A DNA stretch of 64,000 bases, from positions 81,522,384 to 81,586,383 of the forward strand of contig CM043944.1 in NCBI GenBank assembly GCA_014529385.2, in the 5' to 3' direction. Made by a program: the position numbers and the translations under genes. The DNA is from Adiantum capillus-veneris (Eukaryota > Streptophyta > Polypodiopsida > Polypodiales > Pteridaceae). The notes below the pieces were generated by a model. That model was not told where the DNA came from. It searched no databases and was given only the letters and a program-made list of their open reading frames with translations. Shown here piece after piece: positions 9,508-23,587 of this stretch (position 1 is its first letter; every line of letters starts with the position of its first letter).

Positions 9508-11045
9508 TGTAACATTTAATGGCCTAATAACTTATGTGTAGCGGAAATTAGCATGAACATAGTGGGCATTTCATTAGAATAGATTCCTAATGAGAATTAC
9601 AAGAGTGCTTGGGTGGAGAGAGCAACAAAAAGCATAACACTTAGTTAGATAGCATCGACAATACTTTCAAAAGAGAGAGAAATTAAGCTATTGACAACAG
9701 TTGAGGACCCGATTTTCATGGAGCCGGTCCCCCCTCCAAAAGGCTTTGTATTATGGGTTCTCCCATCAAGAGAGACATTGTACAATACAATTCTTTGTGT
9801 TCCTTCAAGACTAGCTAGTGCAATGAAGATGGAAACTTCATGCACTAAGCAAAACACTTAACAAACACAACTTGAATTATCCCCATTCTCAGACCCAAGA
9901 CCTCACACACCTTCGAAGATGGTGAGAGCTAGTGGGGTATGAGAGTAGATTGAGAGGAAGAAGGAGTATCTTACGAGAAAGATGTACATCTCCTCACATA
10001 ATCACTCATATGTAGCATAGCTTAGCTTAGTAATTAGCTTGGTAGAGGAGATGAGCATGCATTGAAGCTTGGATCTTGGTTGGATTTGCATCCACATGCC
10101 AAGAGAGTGTTGATGTAGGCTTCTATCTCACAAGCTTGGAGTAGGTGATGAGTTCTCCATTAAAGCTTGGGAAGAGATAGTCTTGTCTTTCTTCACACAT
10201 GAGCTTGTGTGAGTGTGTGTGTGATAATGCCTTGCAAAAATCAGCCCCCTCTCTCTCTTGGGCGAGCCCTCTTGCTAATTGCTCTTGCTGAAGCCTCATT
10301 GGCCCTCCCCAAGTCAAGCCAATTACAATTAAGCAGCATAAGTGATAGCCTTCTGACATGTGTCCCCCTTTCCCCTTTTGTGAGAGATTTAGGTAATTAA
10401 ATAATTAAACTAAACTCTCATTGGACCCCTTTGCCTCCTGGCCAATAGGAATCAGGCAAGCCATGGGGCTCCTGAATGCTCATTGGACCCCTTGGGAGAC
10501 TGCCCAATAGTCTTCTAGGAGACTTAATTCTCATTGGTTTCTTTTATTAAATGTTTTTAAATTAATTAAACTAGATTTACTCTAGCTTAATTCTCATTGG
10601 TCCACTTCAAGGGTCATCCAATAGAAATTGGGCACAACTTGTGGGCATCTGGCCTAGGGAGTTGACATGTGTCCCTCATTCCCTTTGTGTAAAGGGAGCT
10701 TGTGTGTGTGTGTGTGTGGCTTTCTCTCTCATCCCCTACCTTTAGGGCTCGCCCCCTCCCATGTAGGGATGTGCAAAGACTTTTAGGGCACACACAAAGC
10801 ATCCAATTTTCCCTAGGGTTGACGTTTGGACACAACCTTTGAAATTTGAAACCTTAGCATTTTGGAAGTCTTAATGGGCTGAACCTTAGGGTCGTTTTAG
10901 CCCATTGTTGCACATGGATCTTTTGTAGATGCCCCCCCCTTTGGATCCCTATTTTCCCTCCTTTGGATCCCTACTGTGGCCGGTCTGCTAGCTTAACCAA
11001 TATTCTAGCTTTTTCTCCCCTGGCCTTCCCCACATTAAATGATCA
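9508..11045 (-). mobile_element. 5' LTR of the gypsy element (1,538 bp)
   Basis: The edges are set by the primer-binding site on one side and by comparison with the plus-strand solo copy at 30,826-32,537. On the minus strand it starts TGATCATTTAATG and ends CATTAAATGTTACA, so the two ends are also imperfect inverted repeats. It carries GT/CA microsatellite near 10,700. Right of 11,045 the sequence belongs to a different element. Confidence 0.85.
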
Positions 11046-11056
11046 CTTTAATATGA

Positions 11057-11869
11057 GAAAATCATTTAGGAGAATTAGATATTGATTATTATGACAAGCA
11101 AACAGACAGTAACTTTACACTACCAGCCAAAAATCAAAGGAAAGTACAAGAAGTCAACCTTGCTGAGGATAGTAGCGATAGCGATGAATCTTACGACATC
11201 CCCTATCATCAACTCAGGCCATCACTATCACCAACCCCTTCAGCAACAACCATGACAGGTCACAAGAACAGGACAACAAGTCAAAGCCAAAAAGCTCGAC
11301 AAATTTGGATACCAAAAAGCCAGATCGGCCAAAAACAGATATGGATCAAGAAGACAAAGATCTCTAATGACAAATCACAAGATCCAACACCAAAACAAAA
11401 ACAAGGAAAGCGTGCACGAACGGGTAAGAATATCACAAAGTTGCAAGCTTTCACAACTCAAGTTTGGGCTCCAAAAAAGTTGATTCAAGCACAAAAATGT
11501 CAGGAATTCATTTGGATTCCAAAACAACCACAGTATCAACTTTCAAAGCCTGAATCCCATCCCCAACCAAGCGTACAAGGGACGAAGCAAAGACCACTGT
11601 CGACTCACAAAACAAAAAGGTGGATCCCAACGAAGTCTCTTCAAACAAAAACAAAGCACGGACAAGTATGGGTTCCCAAACGAGAGCCAGCAACAAAACA
11701 ACAGATAATCGCAAAGAAATGGGTCCCAAAGAAGAACAATAAAACTCTGTCAGTGCATCGCCGCTTGAATTCTTACAATTCTTCCTACGATTACAGTACA
11801 GTTAGAAGAGAGCAAGTCGCTTCAATCAAGCAACGATACAGGAGCTTCAAAGACCATTACATTGCTTAG
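11057..11869 (+). CDS. Gag-like ORF with seven W-x-P-K repeats (5'-truncated)
   Basis: The frame is open from 11,057, just after the gypsy LTR edge, to a stop at 11,867-11,869; the first Met is at 11,252. An acidic patch (AEDSSDSDESYD) precedes a very basic Gln/Lys-rich region. That region repeats a tryptophan motif seven times: RQIWIPK, KQIWIKK, TQVWAPK, EFIWIPK, KRWIPT, GQVWVPK and KKWVPK. A single W-V-x-K motif occurs in Gag of some plant copia elements; a series like this I do not recognise. The C-terminus is Tyr/Ser/Arg-rich. No zinc knuckle or protease was found. Its N-terminus was removed by the neighbouring LTR. The function is unknown; nucleic-acid binding is a guess from charge. Confidence 0.5.
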   Translation, partial: ENHLGELDIDYYDKQTDSNFTLPAKNQRKVQEVNLAEDSSDSDESYDIPYHQLRPSLSPTPSATTMTGHKNRTTSQSQKARQIWIPKSQIGQKQIWIKKTKISNDKSQDPTPKQKQGKRARTGKNITKLQAFTTQVWAPKKLIQAQKCQEFIWIPKQPQYQLSKPESHPQPSVQGTKQRPLSTHKTKRWIPTKSLQTKTKHGQVWVPKREPATKQQIIAKKWVPKKNNKTLSVHRRLNSYNSSYDYSTVRREQVASIKQRYRSFKDHYIA

Positions 11870-13508
11870 AATAGGAAGCTTCGCCAACAAATGCCAATAA
11901 GCAAATTGCTTATACCCACATCTTGCACAACATAAATCTTTTCCATGCATTGATTGTGTATGCATAATAGGGCTACATTACAAGGCCTGCATAGGCACAA
12001 CTTTTAATTGCCCAGGCACAACACATACCCTTTGCGATACCCTGTCGTAAAGGATGACTCCAAATAGGAAGGGGGGAGGCATTCTGAATGCGGACCTAGC
12101 ATTATGACAATTAGAGGGCAATGCTTTGTGAGATGCATTGAATTTTTGTGTTTTATTGTGATAATGTTTTGACAAAATTTAGAGTATATGCCCTCATAGT
12201 AGTGTTACAGAGGAGTATGGGGACAAAATCCATATATGAGCCCCTAGGGACATGTGTATAGTGTACATAGAATTTAGATTTCTATTTGAATGATTTTTCT
12301 TTTGTTAGGTTTTAATATTTTCTTTGTTTATTATTGAAAAAATAAATTAAAAAAATTCCATAATCCACATGAAGAAAAGACTGACGAGAGGCGTGAGCAC
12401 TACAAAGAGAAGCAGGTACAGGAAAACGATGAAACTTCACGAAGTATGTCTCAGAAGACACTACAACAGCCAAAGAACTTGTCACAAAGCAGTGTCAACA
12501 TGCAACTGACAAGTCATACAATTCAGAGTCGAGTAGCTAAGCCACAAAATGAGTGAGGTGTTAGTCCCAAAGCTTCAAGTAATATTCTCTGTGGTCTAAG
12601 CGTCTTAGCTATTCTAGGTACTGCTCAAGATGGAAGAGTTGAGCATATTTACGTTGTGTCGCTCGTGCTGGTATAGGTGAGCAAAAGAGTCGAAGTCTAA
12701 GAACTTAAGTCTGGTGAAGTGAAGGAGAAGGTCCAAAAGACACTTACGTACTGAGCACAGTGAGATACGAGTGGAGAAACTTCTACATCGAAAACCCTTC
12801 TTGGAATGGTGGAAGCTATTGAGACATCTTTTGATGTCACATGTGCTACATTTATTCCTCGAAACACCCATCATCTCCTTCTTTCACATTGCATGCTTTT
12901 ATTGAAAAGTTTCTCATATGCATATAGAGTGTCCCATAATTGGCACTTGCATCAGGCACTCTTTCCGTGTTTCACCCAAGCACTCACCTTTCATGAACAT
13001 GTACTTCACGTTCAACTGCTCAGCTCCAATAAGAGCGTATACCAAAGGCATTTTTTTCCCACTGGGTTTTTTCCCTTTGGTCATCCAGGTTTTAGACCCT
13101 AATCTAAAGACACCTATCACCATCCTCTTGTACATATTCCTTCTACATCAACAATAAGGAAATGCTACTCAAATCAATTGACAAATGAATTGGAGCACCA
13201 ATTTCAGATCATAGCATACTTCTCCTCAATGGCGAGTCGAACAATGGCCTACAATGACAAAGCTGCAGACAACACTAACAACATGATTGCACAGGAACAA
13301 AGAAGTCCCCAATGAAGAAGAACAGACATAAAAGTAATCAGAGGATCTCAAAAGATGAATGGTTATGATGATAGATGTCCGCTCTAATGGATCATAGTTC
13401 TTGTTGTGGTTCGACAAAGTTACAAGCAGTGCAACAGATGAAGCCAAAACGACAGCAAAGACCACATCGCCATCGACAATCAGGTTATGTCGGGGACGAC
13501 ATGAACGC
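11870..13508 (+). other. Decayed internal region of the same element; short ORF remnants
   Basis: No intact gene. A frame without Met at about 12,362-12,558 encodes a Lys/Glu/Gln-rich peptide (EEKTDERREHYKEKQ) ending PQNE-stop, possibly more of the same protein. A copia-LTR-like motif (ATTTTTTTCCC, then GGGTTTTTTCCC) sits at 13,050-13,075. A G-run like a polypurine tract (AAGGGGGGAGG) is at about 12,069. Confidence 0.35.
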
Positions 13509-13520
13509 GGAAGGGGGGAA
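13509..13520 (+). promoter_or_regulatory. Polypurine tract
   Basis: GGAAGGGGGGAA lies immediately before an LTR-like TG start, the position where plus-strand synthesis is primed. Confidence 0.7.
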
Positions 13521-14220
13521 TGTTGACCGCCGGGTCAACAACACAACATAACTCAAGTTTCGTATCAAAGTCTTATCTTTTGCGAGTTATGAAATGCTGT
13601 GGATTATGGATATAAACATCATTTGTAATGAGTAGTTATTTTAGTTTCAGAAGCCGGGGTGCAATGGCACTTCCAGATTGTAAATACAAAGCCATTTGAC
13701 CCTTTCAACCCCATTTTTCGTTAAACCTAAGGTAGCCTTAGTATATAAGGTACCTAGGTCATTTTGTAAAAGAGGATTTTTATCATAATCAAACTTACCG
13801 CTGCCGTCTACTGTGTGAGAGAGAAAGAGAGTGAGCGTGAGCTTCATCCTCTCGCTACGCCCGGCTCGCTCAACACATTGGAGATCCGACTGCACCATTT
13901 TTGTAGGCTCGAGGTGAGCTACGCGACGACGCCAAGCATTCCACGTGAGAAGAAGCGCACACGCCGACGCATCTATGAGCTATTTGTGGCCGTAAGTGTA
14001 TCAAACAATGTCTGTTTTCTGCGTGCTAGTAGTCTATAGAATCGTGGCGACATAAGCTACGCATATGTACTCATAAGTTTTAGTTTCGGGCACTTTCAAA
14101 ATTCTGCTTTGTCATCCTACGCGTTTTCTACAGATGGGTTTTGAGTGAGTGTTTTGAGTGTAGAAGCTTAGGGAGAGGTGTATCCTAGTGAGGGGATGGT
14201 GTTCCTTAAGTTTCGTACGA
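13521..14220 (+). mobile_element. LTR beginning with a perfect palindrome (right edge uncertain)
   Basis: Starts at the base after the polypurine tract with TGTTGACC-GCCG-GGTCAACA, 8-bp inverted arms around a 4-base centre. A TATA box, TATATAAGG, lies at 13,742-13,750, with a GA-rich presumed leader after it. No second copy is in the window, so the right edge is a guess. Confidence 0.5.
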
Positions 14221-15387
<1,167 letters not shown>

Positions 15388-15460
15388 GAGAGAGAGAGAG
15401 AGAGAGGAAGAAGAAGAAGAAGAAGAAGAAGAAGAAGAAGAAGAAGAAGAAGAAGAAGAA
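15388..15460. repeat. Compound microsatellite (GA)n(GAA)n
   Basis: About 9 GA units pass into about 18 GAA units. Confidence 0.95.
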
Positions 15461-16360
<900 letters not shown>

Positions 16361-16879
16361 TTTCTTTATCCAAGAAGTTTCTTAAATCCATCCGGTATTG
16401 AAAAGCACTAGAAGCGGAAAATATATAAATATTTCATGTGATCCAAAGGAGGGTCAAGAACCACAATATTTGATACCGGAGCACTACAAAATGGAACCAT
16501 AGAAAAATCACACATCATGATTGGTAAGGGTAAGTTTAAGCGTTAGATTTCAGAAACTTCTCTTATTACTTTGAGACTCGCTCAGTTTTTTGTTTGCTTG
16601 GAAGGTTTCGCTCGGTGTTTGGTAGAACTCCTCGCCGGCACGGATGGCTAGAGAGTGAAAGAGAATGAGAGTTTCAAAGAGGACTTTGGTGACCGACAAT
16701 TCATGCAGATGCAATGAGGTTCACAGCTCAATGTGATGTCTGCCAATGAATATGGTAGTTGGTTTATAAGGATAGATTACCATTGAATCCAATTTTGTCA
16801 CTTGAACCATTTTAAAAATGGGGTATGGACTTATGGGTTCGATTAAACAAGTAGCAAAACAGTCTCATTGTGTAGATAT

Positions 16880-17640
16880 ATTTTGATGTGTACAAATTAT
16901 TATACAAAGTGGATTGAAGCGTGGGCATTGAAGGAAGATAGTGTGGTTTTTGCTACCAAATGTCTGTGCCAGGATGTGTTTCCATGGTTTGGCTTATAGA
17001 TGGAATTGGTCAGTGAGATAAGGGTACTCATTTTCTATTGTTGCAGACTTTCCAAATTATACATAAGAAGAAAACTTCTTACTATCCGCAAGCAAATGGT
17101 TTGGCTGAAAGTAGTAATAAGTTTGTTATGCGGATGTGGACCAAGTTAGAGGATACAAAATAGGATGATTGGGTTCTTAAACTCCCTCTGACACTATGTG
17201 CATACCACACCTCATTTAAAGTGGCTATGGGGTTACACTGTTCAAACTTTCATTTGTAATAGAGGCTATTTTTCGATTGGAATTTGTTGTGACCAATATG
17301 TGGATTGTGATGACAGAGAAATTGTTACCAGAAGATTCAGTGATCCACCAAATAGACAAATTTCTCTAGTTGGAAGAGGATAGATATACGAGTTTTATGC
17401 TAATGTGATGATTTTAGAACTAAAAGTAAAAACAAGTGGACCAGGGAATTCCTTTTAAAATTTTTAAGCTAGGAGATTTGGTGTTGATGTTTAATTTGTG
17501 CCAAGGAAAGCTTATGTTGTGATGTCTAGGCTCATATCACGTTCATGAAAATGGCAGTGTCAAAGCGTTCTTCTTGCATAATTTGGATGGAGCTTTGGTC
17601 CTGACTTCGGTGAATGGATTTCCATTGTAGCATTACATTA
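16880..17640 (+). pseudogene. Ty3/gypsy integrase remnant
   Basis: Across several frames the translation gives the integrase core: TNYYTKWIEAWALK, a degraded second-Asp region, then YYPQANGLAESSNK, the segment with the third catalytic Glu. After a gap comes the C-terminal part: KLGDLVLMFN, then HVHENGSVKAFFLHNLDG and LTSVNGFPL. The wording is closest to non-chromodomain plant gypsy integrases (Tat/Athila-like). Stops at several points break the frame. No gag, RT or LTR of the same element was identified nearby. Confidence 0.8.
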
Positions 17641-20400
17641 GGGTGGAGCCCAATACTCATGAGAGAAAGATTATGACGTCTGATCCGACTGCCATTGTAA
17701 TCATGATGGGTGGAGTAACTTTGGATATAGAATGTAAATCCCTAGGGGGATATTCTTGGGGGGTGAACTATATAATCATGTTCATGTATAACGTGAATTC
17801 AAAAGGAGGGGTTTTAAAATGCAAAAAAATTAGGCAATTTAACAAAGGTACATTAAAATAAGGGGTCATTTTATTCATTTAGACATGTTAAAAGAGGGTT
17901 TTTTAATACCCCACAAACAAACGTTATACAGGGGGGTACTAAACACTGAACCCCTTGAGGGGACGAGGCATCATGAGATGGATACTAAAATGAACAGTGT
18001 AATTGTGACATGGGATGTCATTTTGTTAATTGTTACACATGTGAATTTAAGAATCGAGGCATGATATGTTGTGTTTGACATTGAAAAGAAACTCTCTAAA
18101 AGTTTGTGACCTCTTTGGCCTCACTTTTACATGTCGAGTGATTTCTTGGTGCTTGTGTGCGAGCTTTGAGTACTCTTGAGCTACTTTGCTCCCTACAAGC
18201 TCTTGCGCAATCCATTATCACCTCCTACAATTTCTCAAGATCCTTGTAGATAAGGACATGGCACCAGTGGTGGGATAAGCAAACATGAAGGCTCTTATCT
18301 CTATCAATAGCCAGATGATGGAAGGGATGAAGATATGGCTATAGTGTAGGCAATATACCGTCATAGATTCGATGCAGATACAACTTCATGCACATACGTT
18401 GTTAATTTTGCATAAGATTGCCACAAAGGATATATACAAGGAGTTGTGCACGTGCATTGTAAGACACCAGCTATTTACTCAATTGGTTGCAGAGAAGTGT
18501 CGCTTACCTACCACAGGGGTGGAAACACCGATAAAGAAGACAGCAATGCAGGATATGGTCATGGCATATGTAAATCCAACAAGTAACAAATTTTGGTTGC
18601 ATGATTGACAAGACCTAGAAGTGTGGGAATGTCTTTGATGGGTGCTTCTGGCTAATGGCTAAGGTTTACAATATCTCCAAGGCAGCTTATGTGATGATTT
18701 CAAATGCAAAGTTAGCTGCATGTGTGAATTGGGTAGAGATTTTGATCAGGTGATTGTTTACAAAAGTTAGATACGTGGTTAGGATAATGGATATGGAACA
18801 TGCAATGAACACTAAAGTGGGGAAGATATTAGAGTTTCATTTCCCTAAACAAGGGTATGAAGGCCCCACTTTCAAAACTTTTGTTTGTTCTACATCTTAT
18901 GTGCCGTTGTTGCAAGATGTCAATGTTTTGGTTACATCTATGCTCCTTACATTCATACTAGGGGAGTCCAGGTATATGACTACTATAGGTTTTGGTGGTG
19001 CATCTAGATATGTCAAAACAATAGCTTCCCAATCAACTTAACTTCTTAGTTAGATAATGCAATACAACAAGCCCCTACCAAAAGATGGAATAAGAAATGC
19101 AAAACTGGCAATTGCAGGCATTGTCAGCAAACCAGGCTATCTTAGTAGGGTAGAGCAATGGTGCAGGTTGGACAACGTACGTACTACCATCTTCGTGTGT
19201 CAACTTCTACAATAATCATGCATATAATGAAAAGTTTTTTCTCCAGTATGGCCATTGTTATGTCTGCACAAACTACATCTACGACAATTCCTAGGACACA
19301 AGAGTAGACACAAGTCTTGGGACCAATGCCTAGTTTTGCAAAGATACAATAGATATTGACCGGTTTGGGCCAGTTTGTGGGTTATCCTTGGATGCAGCCT
19401 AGGTATAAACTGCAAGCTCATCATGTTACAGACTGCATCCAATTTATGTTCAATGTCAATCGGCACTAGCAAGAACAAAACCAACAGTTGCAAGCCATAC
19501 CTGCACAAAGGCATCAAATATCTAATCTCACTATGCAAAATCAACCAGATAATGAAGAGACTGGAGGAGATAGAAAAGTGTCTACATCATGCTAAGTCTT
19601 GCGTTTTGTTTTTGGAGTAGTGCAAGGAGCAGGCCCAACGATAGATTTGTGAGGCTATGAAAGCAGCCACTGTAGTTGAGGAAAGGTATGTGAAGTTTTC
19701 TTGGAGTGTTTGGAGGAGTTGGCAAGGCATTGGGAAAACTACTCCCTCAAAATGGCCTATCAAAAGGCCATCTTTGAGTTGCTTCCCTTAATCAAAGACA
19801 ATTGGGATGCAATGGTGTCGTTCTTGAAGGAGGACATCTAAGTACACTTAGAGGGGGAAATCAAAAAGTGGCTATCTATTATCAGGCCTCTTTGGAGTTC
19901 TAGCAGTACCCACACCAAAGAGTCAACCAGGTGGGTCATCTATTGTCTCAATAAACCAGAGTAAGCAAAAGGCTCATGATTATGACCAAATTGTAAAGAG
20001 CATTATCTTTACAAATCTTGTATCTGATGCGAAAAATACTAATCGATTGCAGAATGTGTAAATGGCTCTTTGAATGATAGAGGTGGAGTTGGAAACTTTG
20101 AAAACCCAATTGATGGTGAGTAAGGAGGAGAAGGAGTAGTTATGGGAGGAAGTGGCCCAATAGAAGTGCAGTTTGGTGAATTATAAAGCTCTTTTTTAAT
20201 GTAGTGCTTTTTGCTTAAATCAGTGTGCTAATTCTCTCAATATCTATAATCCTATGGCTCTAATTTGGTGGAATGAAGTTTCTAACTTGTTAAGATGGCA
20301 CTATTCTAGTCAACGCTTTGCTACATTACGGTCATGTGTCAACCCCAACCCACCTCCCCCGTTCGCTCCACATGCTGATTCTTTTGTTGGGGAGTAGTTT
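17641..20400 (+). other. Unassigned, possibly decayed retroelement sequence
   Basis: No gene I can name. Two plus-strand frames look mildly protein-like: 18,372-18,608 (78 residues) and 18,754-19,041 (95 residues, KVGKILEFHFPKQGYEGPTF). Two G-rich tracts suggesting polypurine sites lie near 17,760 (CTTGGGGGGTGAAC) and 17,930 (CAGGGGGGTAC), so a gypsy 3' end is plausible here. At 19,370-20,200 there are Lys/Glu-rich broken frames. Confidence 0.25.
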
Positions 20401-20859
20401 CCTTGTATGTGTGATCAAGTCCTCTATACATACCAAATGTTAGGCCATCGTAACCTTAACCAATGTATACCCTTCTGTACTATCATGATCATGCAAACAA
20501 AGTGAGGCATTCTCTACGTTTTGTGTATTGTACCTAATGCTGATACTGACGTATTCTAATGAGAATGATACTAGTGCTATTTTGATTTTATTTGATCTCT
20601 TGTACCCTATCTATGAGTAACAACATTGTTTCATCGTTGCACAAGGGTAATAGTTTCTAATTACTTTGTAGCTTACTTCTAGTTTGAAGTGGAAAGCCAT
20701 TGCATGGATACTTTCATGTGGATATACTCACACTTGGGTGAATCATGTATATCATGCTCTCTCTCTCTCTCTCTACACTCTATTATCTAAGTGTGTAAAT
20801 ATCTCTCCATTAAGTACACCACTCTAATATCTATTTAGTATTGATATACTCCTAACAAC

Positions 20860-20871
20860 TAATACCAGAGC
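20860..20871 (+). promoter_or_regulatory. Decayed primer-binding site
   Basis: TAATACCAGAGC matches TGGTATCAGAGC at 9 of 12 positions, directly upstream of the copia gag remnant. Confidence 0.65.
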
Positions 20872-20929
20872 AGGGTTTACTGATAGCTAAAATGTCTTAA
20901 GGAAAGGATTCCTTGAATTGAGTGGGTGA

Positions 20930-21290
20930 TGGAAAAGGAAGGTAAGTTCAAAATTGAGAAGTTCAATGGCAAGAACTACCAACATTGGAAGATGAAAATC
21001 AAAGACTACTCTACCAAAAGGATCTCTATTTTCCACAAAGCGGTCTTGTAAAGAAGCCAACAATAATGACATATGAAGCTTGGAATGTCCTTGATTGAAA
21101 GGCATTGGGAACAATTTGGCTATGCTTGGTGTCAATAGCAGGTGAATATTTTAGAGATGAAGATCATGGAGGAATTCATAAAGTCCCTTGAACGCCTCTA
21201 CAAGAAACCATCGGTATCCATCAAGGTTTTTCTCATGAAGAACAAATTATTGGTTCAACAAGAAGAATGAGTCAGAGTATCAAGAAAAAA
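20930..21290 (+). pseudogene. Copia gag remnant
   Basis: The start reads MEKEGKFKIEKFNGKNYQHWKMKIKDY, cut here to its core KFNGKNYQHWKMK, the canonical N-terminus of copia Gag (DUF4219/UBN2). Several stops and frameshifts follow, with SLERLYKKPS and FLMKNKLL still readable. No zinc knuckle was found. Confidence 0.75.
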
Positions 21291-21353
21291 AATCAACATT
21301 GGTGAAGGCCAATGTGGCAGATAAAGTAGAGAAAATGTGCTCTAACTCTTTTA

Positions 21354-22170
21354 TTGGACAATGTGTCCAATTCTTGGGTAGTAGACTCCGAGTCTTCATT
21401 CCATGCAACACCCCACAAGCAATATTTTCAAGATTACAATGAAGGTAGTTTTGGGTATGTATGCTTAGGAGATTATGAAGCTTGTGAAATTATTGGTAAA
21501 GGTACTATTCTATCAAAACTGAAAATGGAAATGAATGGAAGCTTAAATATGTTAGGAATGTTCCCTCTCTTCATAGAAAATTAATCTTTACAGATCAATT
21601 GGATGATGAAGGTCACAACATTGCGTTCAGAATTTTTTTTGGAAGATCTCAAAAAGATCTTTGGTGGTTGCAAAGGAAGAAAATACGGGTACACTTTAGT
21701 TATGTATGGTCAGCCACAATCTTCCATTTATGCAACATCTACAAAAGTTTATGGTGCGATATGGCACTATCAGCTTGCACATATGAGTGCCAAAGGAATG
21801 CAAATACTTTGATCAAAGAAGCTTCTATCAGGTTTAAATGAAGTAGATTTGGAGTTTTGTGAGGTATATGTTTTTAGTAATTAAGAGAGAGTAAAATTCC
21901 TTAACTTAGAAAACGAGAGAAAAAGAAAAATCTTGAATTGATTCATTTTGATATATGATACAATTAGGAAAACATGGACTCATTTAATGAAAAAGAAATC
22001 CAATGTGATTTTTTTATTTCAAAGAAGGAAAGATTGTCTAACAAATGAAGCAGGCACTAAGCTAAAATGCCTTAGATTTGACAATGGAGGTGAGTACTAC
22101 AGCTAAGCTTTTGAAAGCCTTTGTGCTAGTAATGGTATACAAGGACACATCAACAAAATGGACTATTAGA
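21354..22170 (+). pseudogene. Copia protease and integrase N-terminal remnants
   Basis: At 21,354-21,584 the frame gives SNSWVVDSESSFHAT; the active-site DSG is now DSE, so the protease would be inactive. At 21,600-21,830, in a shifted frame, is the GAG-pre-integrase region (LWHYQLAHMSAKGM). At 21,940-22,170 the integrase core survives as FDTIRKTW, KCLRFDNGGEYYS and ASNGIQ, broken by stops. Confidence 0.75.
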
Positions 22171-22239
22171 AAGGATTAACATGACAATCATGAAGCGAGC
22201 ATGAAGCATCAGGCTACATGCAAGTCTACCGCTTGAGCT

Positions 22240-22742
22240 TTGAACAAAAGCAATAAGTACATCTATGTACTTGATAAATCATCACCCTCAATGACACTGT
22301 ATGAAGGAATTTCTAAAGAGGCATGGATAGGTAGACAAGTGAATTATGCATTTTTCAAACTGTTTGGATGTGAGGCCTTCATGCATATAGATAGAAGTCT
22401 AAGGTCTAAGTTAGATGCAAAGTCCAAGGAATGTTTATTCATTGGCTATGGAGATGTGGATATCACCTATGGGATCCTAAAGATGATAAAATATTTAGGA
22501 CTAGGGACGTGATTTTCAATGAACATAATATGTACACAGATTACTTAGAAAGAAGACCAACAAAGAATGTAAGTGATGAGTATATGGAGTTTGAGGACAA
22601 TGAAAACTTGCAACAACACCAACAAGATGACAAACCTCAACTTATACCCCTAAGATCTACAAGAGTAAGTAGACATCTAGAGAGGTTCATTTGTTCCTTC
22701 AACCATCTCTTGGTCTCAGAGTATAGAGAGCAAGAGTCATAG
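22240..22742 (+). pseudogene. Copia integrase C-terminus and linker
   Basis: Two overlapping frames: the first has MTLYEGISKEAWIGR and LFGCEAFMHIDRSLRSKLD, then KECLFIGYGD; the second continues into the acidic linker before RT (DVIFNEHNMY, LRSTRVSRH). A one-base frameshift near 22,440-22,500 separates them. Confidence 0.78.
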
Positions 22743-23480
22743 AAGAAGCCATGAAACATGAATCCAAAGAAGAATGGACAAAGAGCATGTACGAAGAGAT
22801 GGACTCATTGTATCAAAATAAAATATGAGAATTGGTTGATTTGCCTAAAGGTAGACGAGCACTACAAAACAAATGGGTGTACAAGTTGAAGGAGGAAGAA
22901 GGCAAAGGCGAGAGGAAGAGGTACAAGCTTGAGCTTGTGATAAAGGATTTTTTTTTGAAAAGAAAGGTATTGAATTTAGTGAAATATTTTCTCTTGTTTT
23001 AAAAATGAATTCCATTAGACTCATTTTGAATTTTGTTGCTGCTCAAGACTTGAATCTTGAGCAAATGGATGTAAACATAGTGTTTCCTCATGGAAACTTG
23101 AAGGAGACTTACATGCTTCAACCAAAGGGGTATGAAGAAAAGGGTAAGAATGTTTTTTTTTTGCAGGTTAAAGAAGAGATTGTATGGTCTAAAGAAAGCA
23201 TCAAGAGAGTGGTACCAAAAATTCAATTGATGGATGTTGGATCATGGACTCAAAAGATGCAACTCAGATCACTATGTGTAAAAGAAGAGTTTTGGGGATG
23301 GGAAACTTATCATCCTAATACTGTATGATGATGACATGCTAATTGCAAGTGCTGACATGCAAGGCATAAGAGATCAAAATGAAGAGTTGTCTAAATCTTT
23401 TTCAATGAAAGATTTAGGTGTTGCAAAATAGATACTTGGTATGAAAATATCAAGGGACAAGAGGAAGAAGACACTATAAC
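22743..23480 (+). pseudogene. Copia reverse transcriptase remnant
   Basis: Readable in pieces: KEEWTKSMYEEMDSL, LVDLPKGRRALQNKWVYKL, then in another frame MNSIRLILNFVAAQDLNLEQMDV (shortened core AAQDLNLEQMDV), HGNLKETYMLQPKGY, LYDDDMLIAS and FSMKDLGVAK. The catalytic Y-V-D-D is seen as Y-D-D-D. There are several stops and frameshifts, and it ends abruptly at about 23,480. Confidence 0.8.
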
Positions 23481-23587
23481 ACTATACTTTATATTAAATG
23501 TGTAAGCAGATCGCCACAATGGACATATATAGCATAGCTATCTAGCACTAACATGATACGCATCTCAAGATCCTCCCGATTTTGACC

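Larger units (their letters stand above)
3420..11045 (-). mobile_element. Chimeric retroelement: gypsy LTR and gag joined to a copia body
   Basis: On the minus strand the order is gypsy LTR (11,045-9,508), primer-binding site, leader, gypsy gag (9,090-about 7,465), then copia gag, protease, integrase, reverse transcriptase, RNase H, polypurine tract and the start of a copia LTR. The copia part has no 5' LTR, no primer-binding site of its own and lacks the start of gag. It is therefore not a whole copia element inserted into a gypsy element. Either a deletion or illegitimate join fused two neighbours, or a template switch made a hybrid. Confidence 0.7.
20400..23480 (+). mobile_element. Copia element, plus strand, decayed and 3'-truncated
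   Basis: The order is a possible LTR ending ...CTAACA at about 20,857, a decayed primer-binding site, then copia gag, protease, integrase and reverse transcriptase. The element stops about 400 bases into the second half of RT, where an unrelated gypsy LTR remnant begins. RNase H, polypurine tract and 3' LTR are missing. The left edge is not fixed. Confidence 0.75.

Noticed and set aside
11978-13135. Minus-strand ORFs of 65-86 residues between the W-x-P-K ORF and the LTR
   Set aside because: Short, unrelated to one another, overlapping LTR-like motifs and without recognisable domains.
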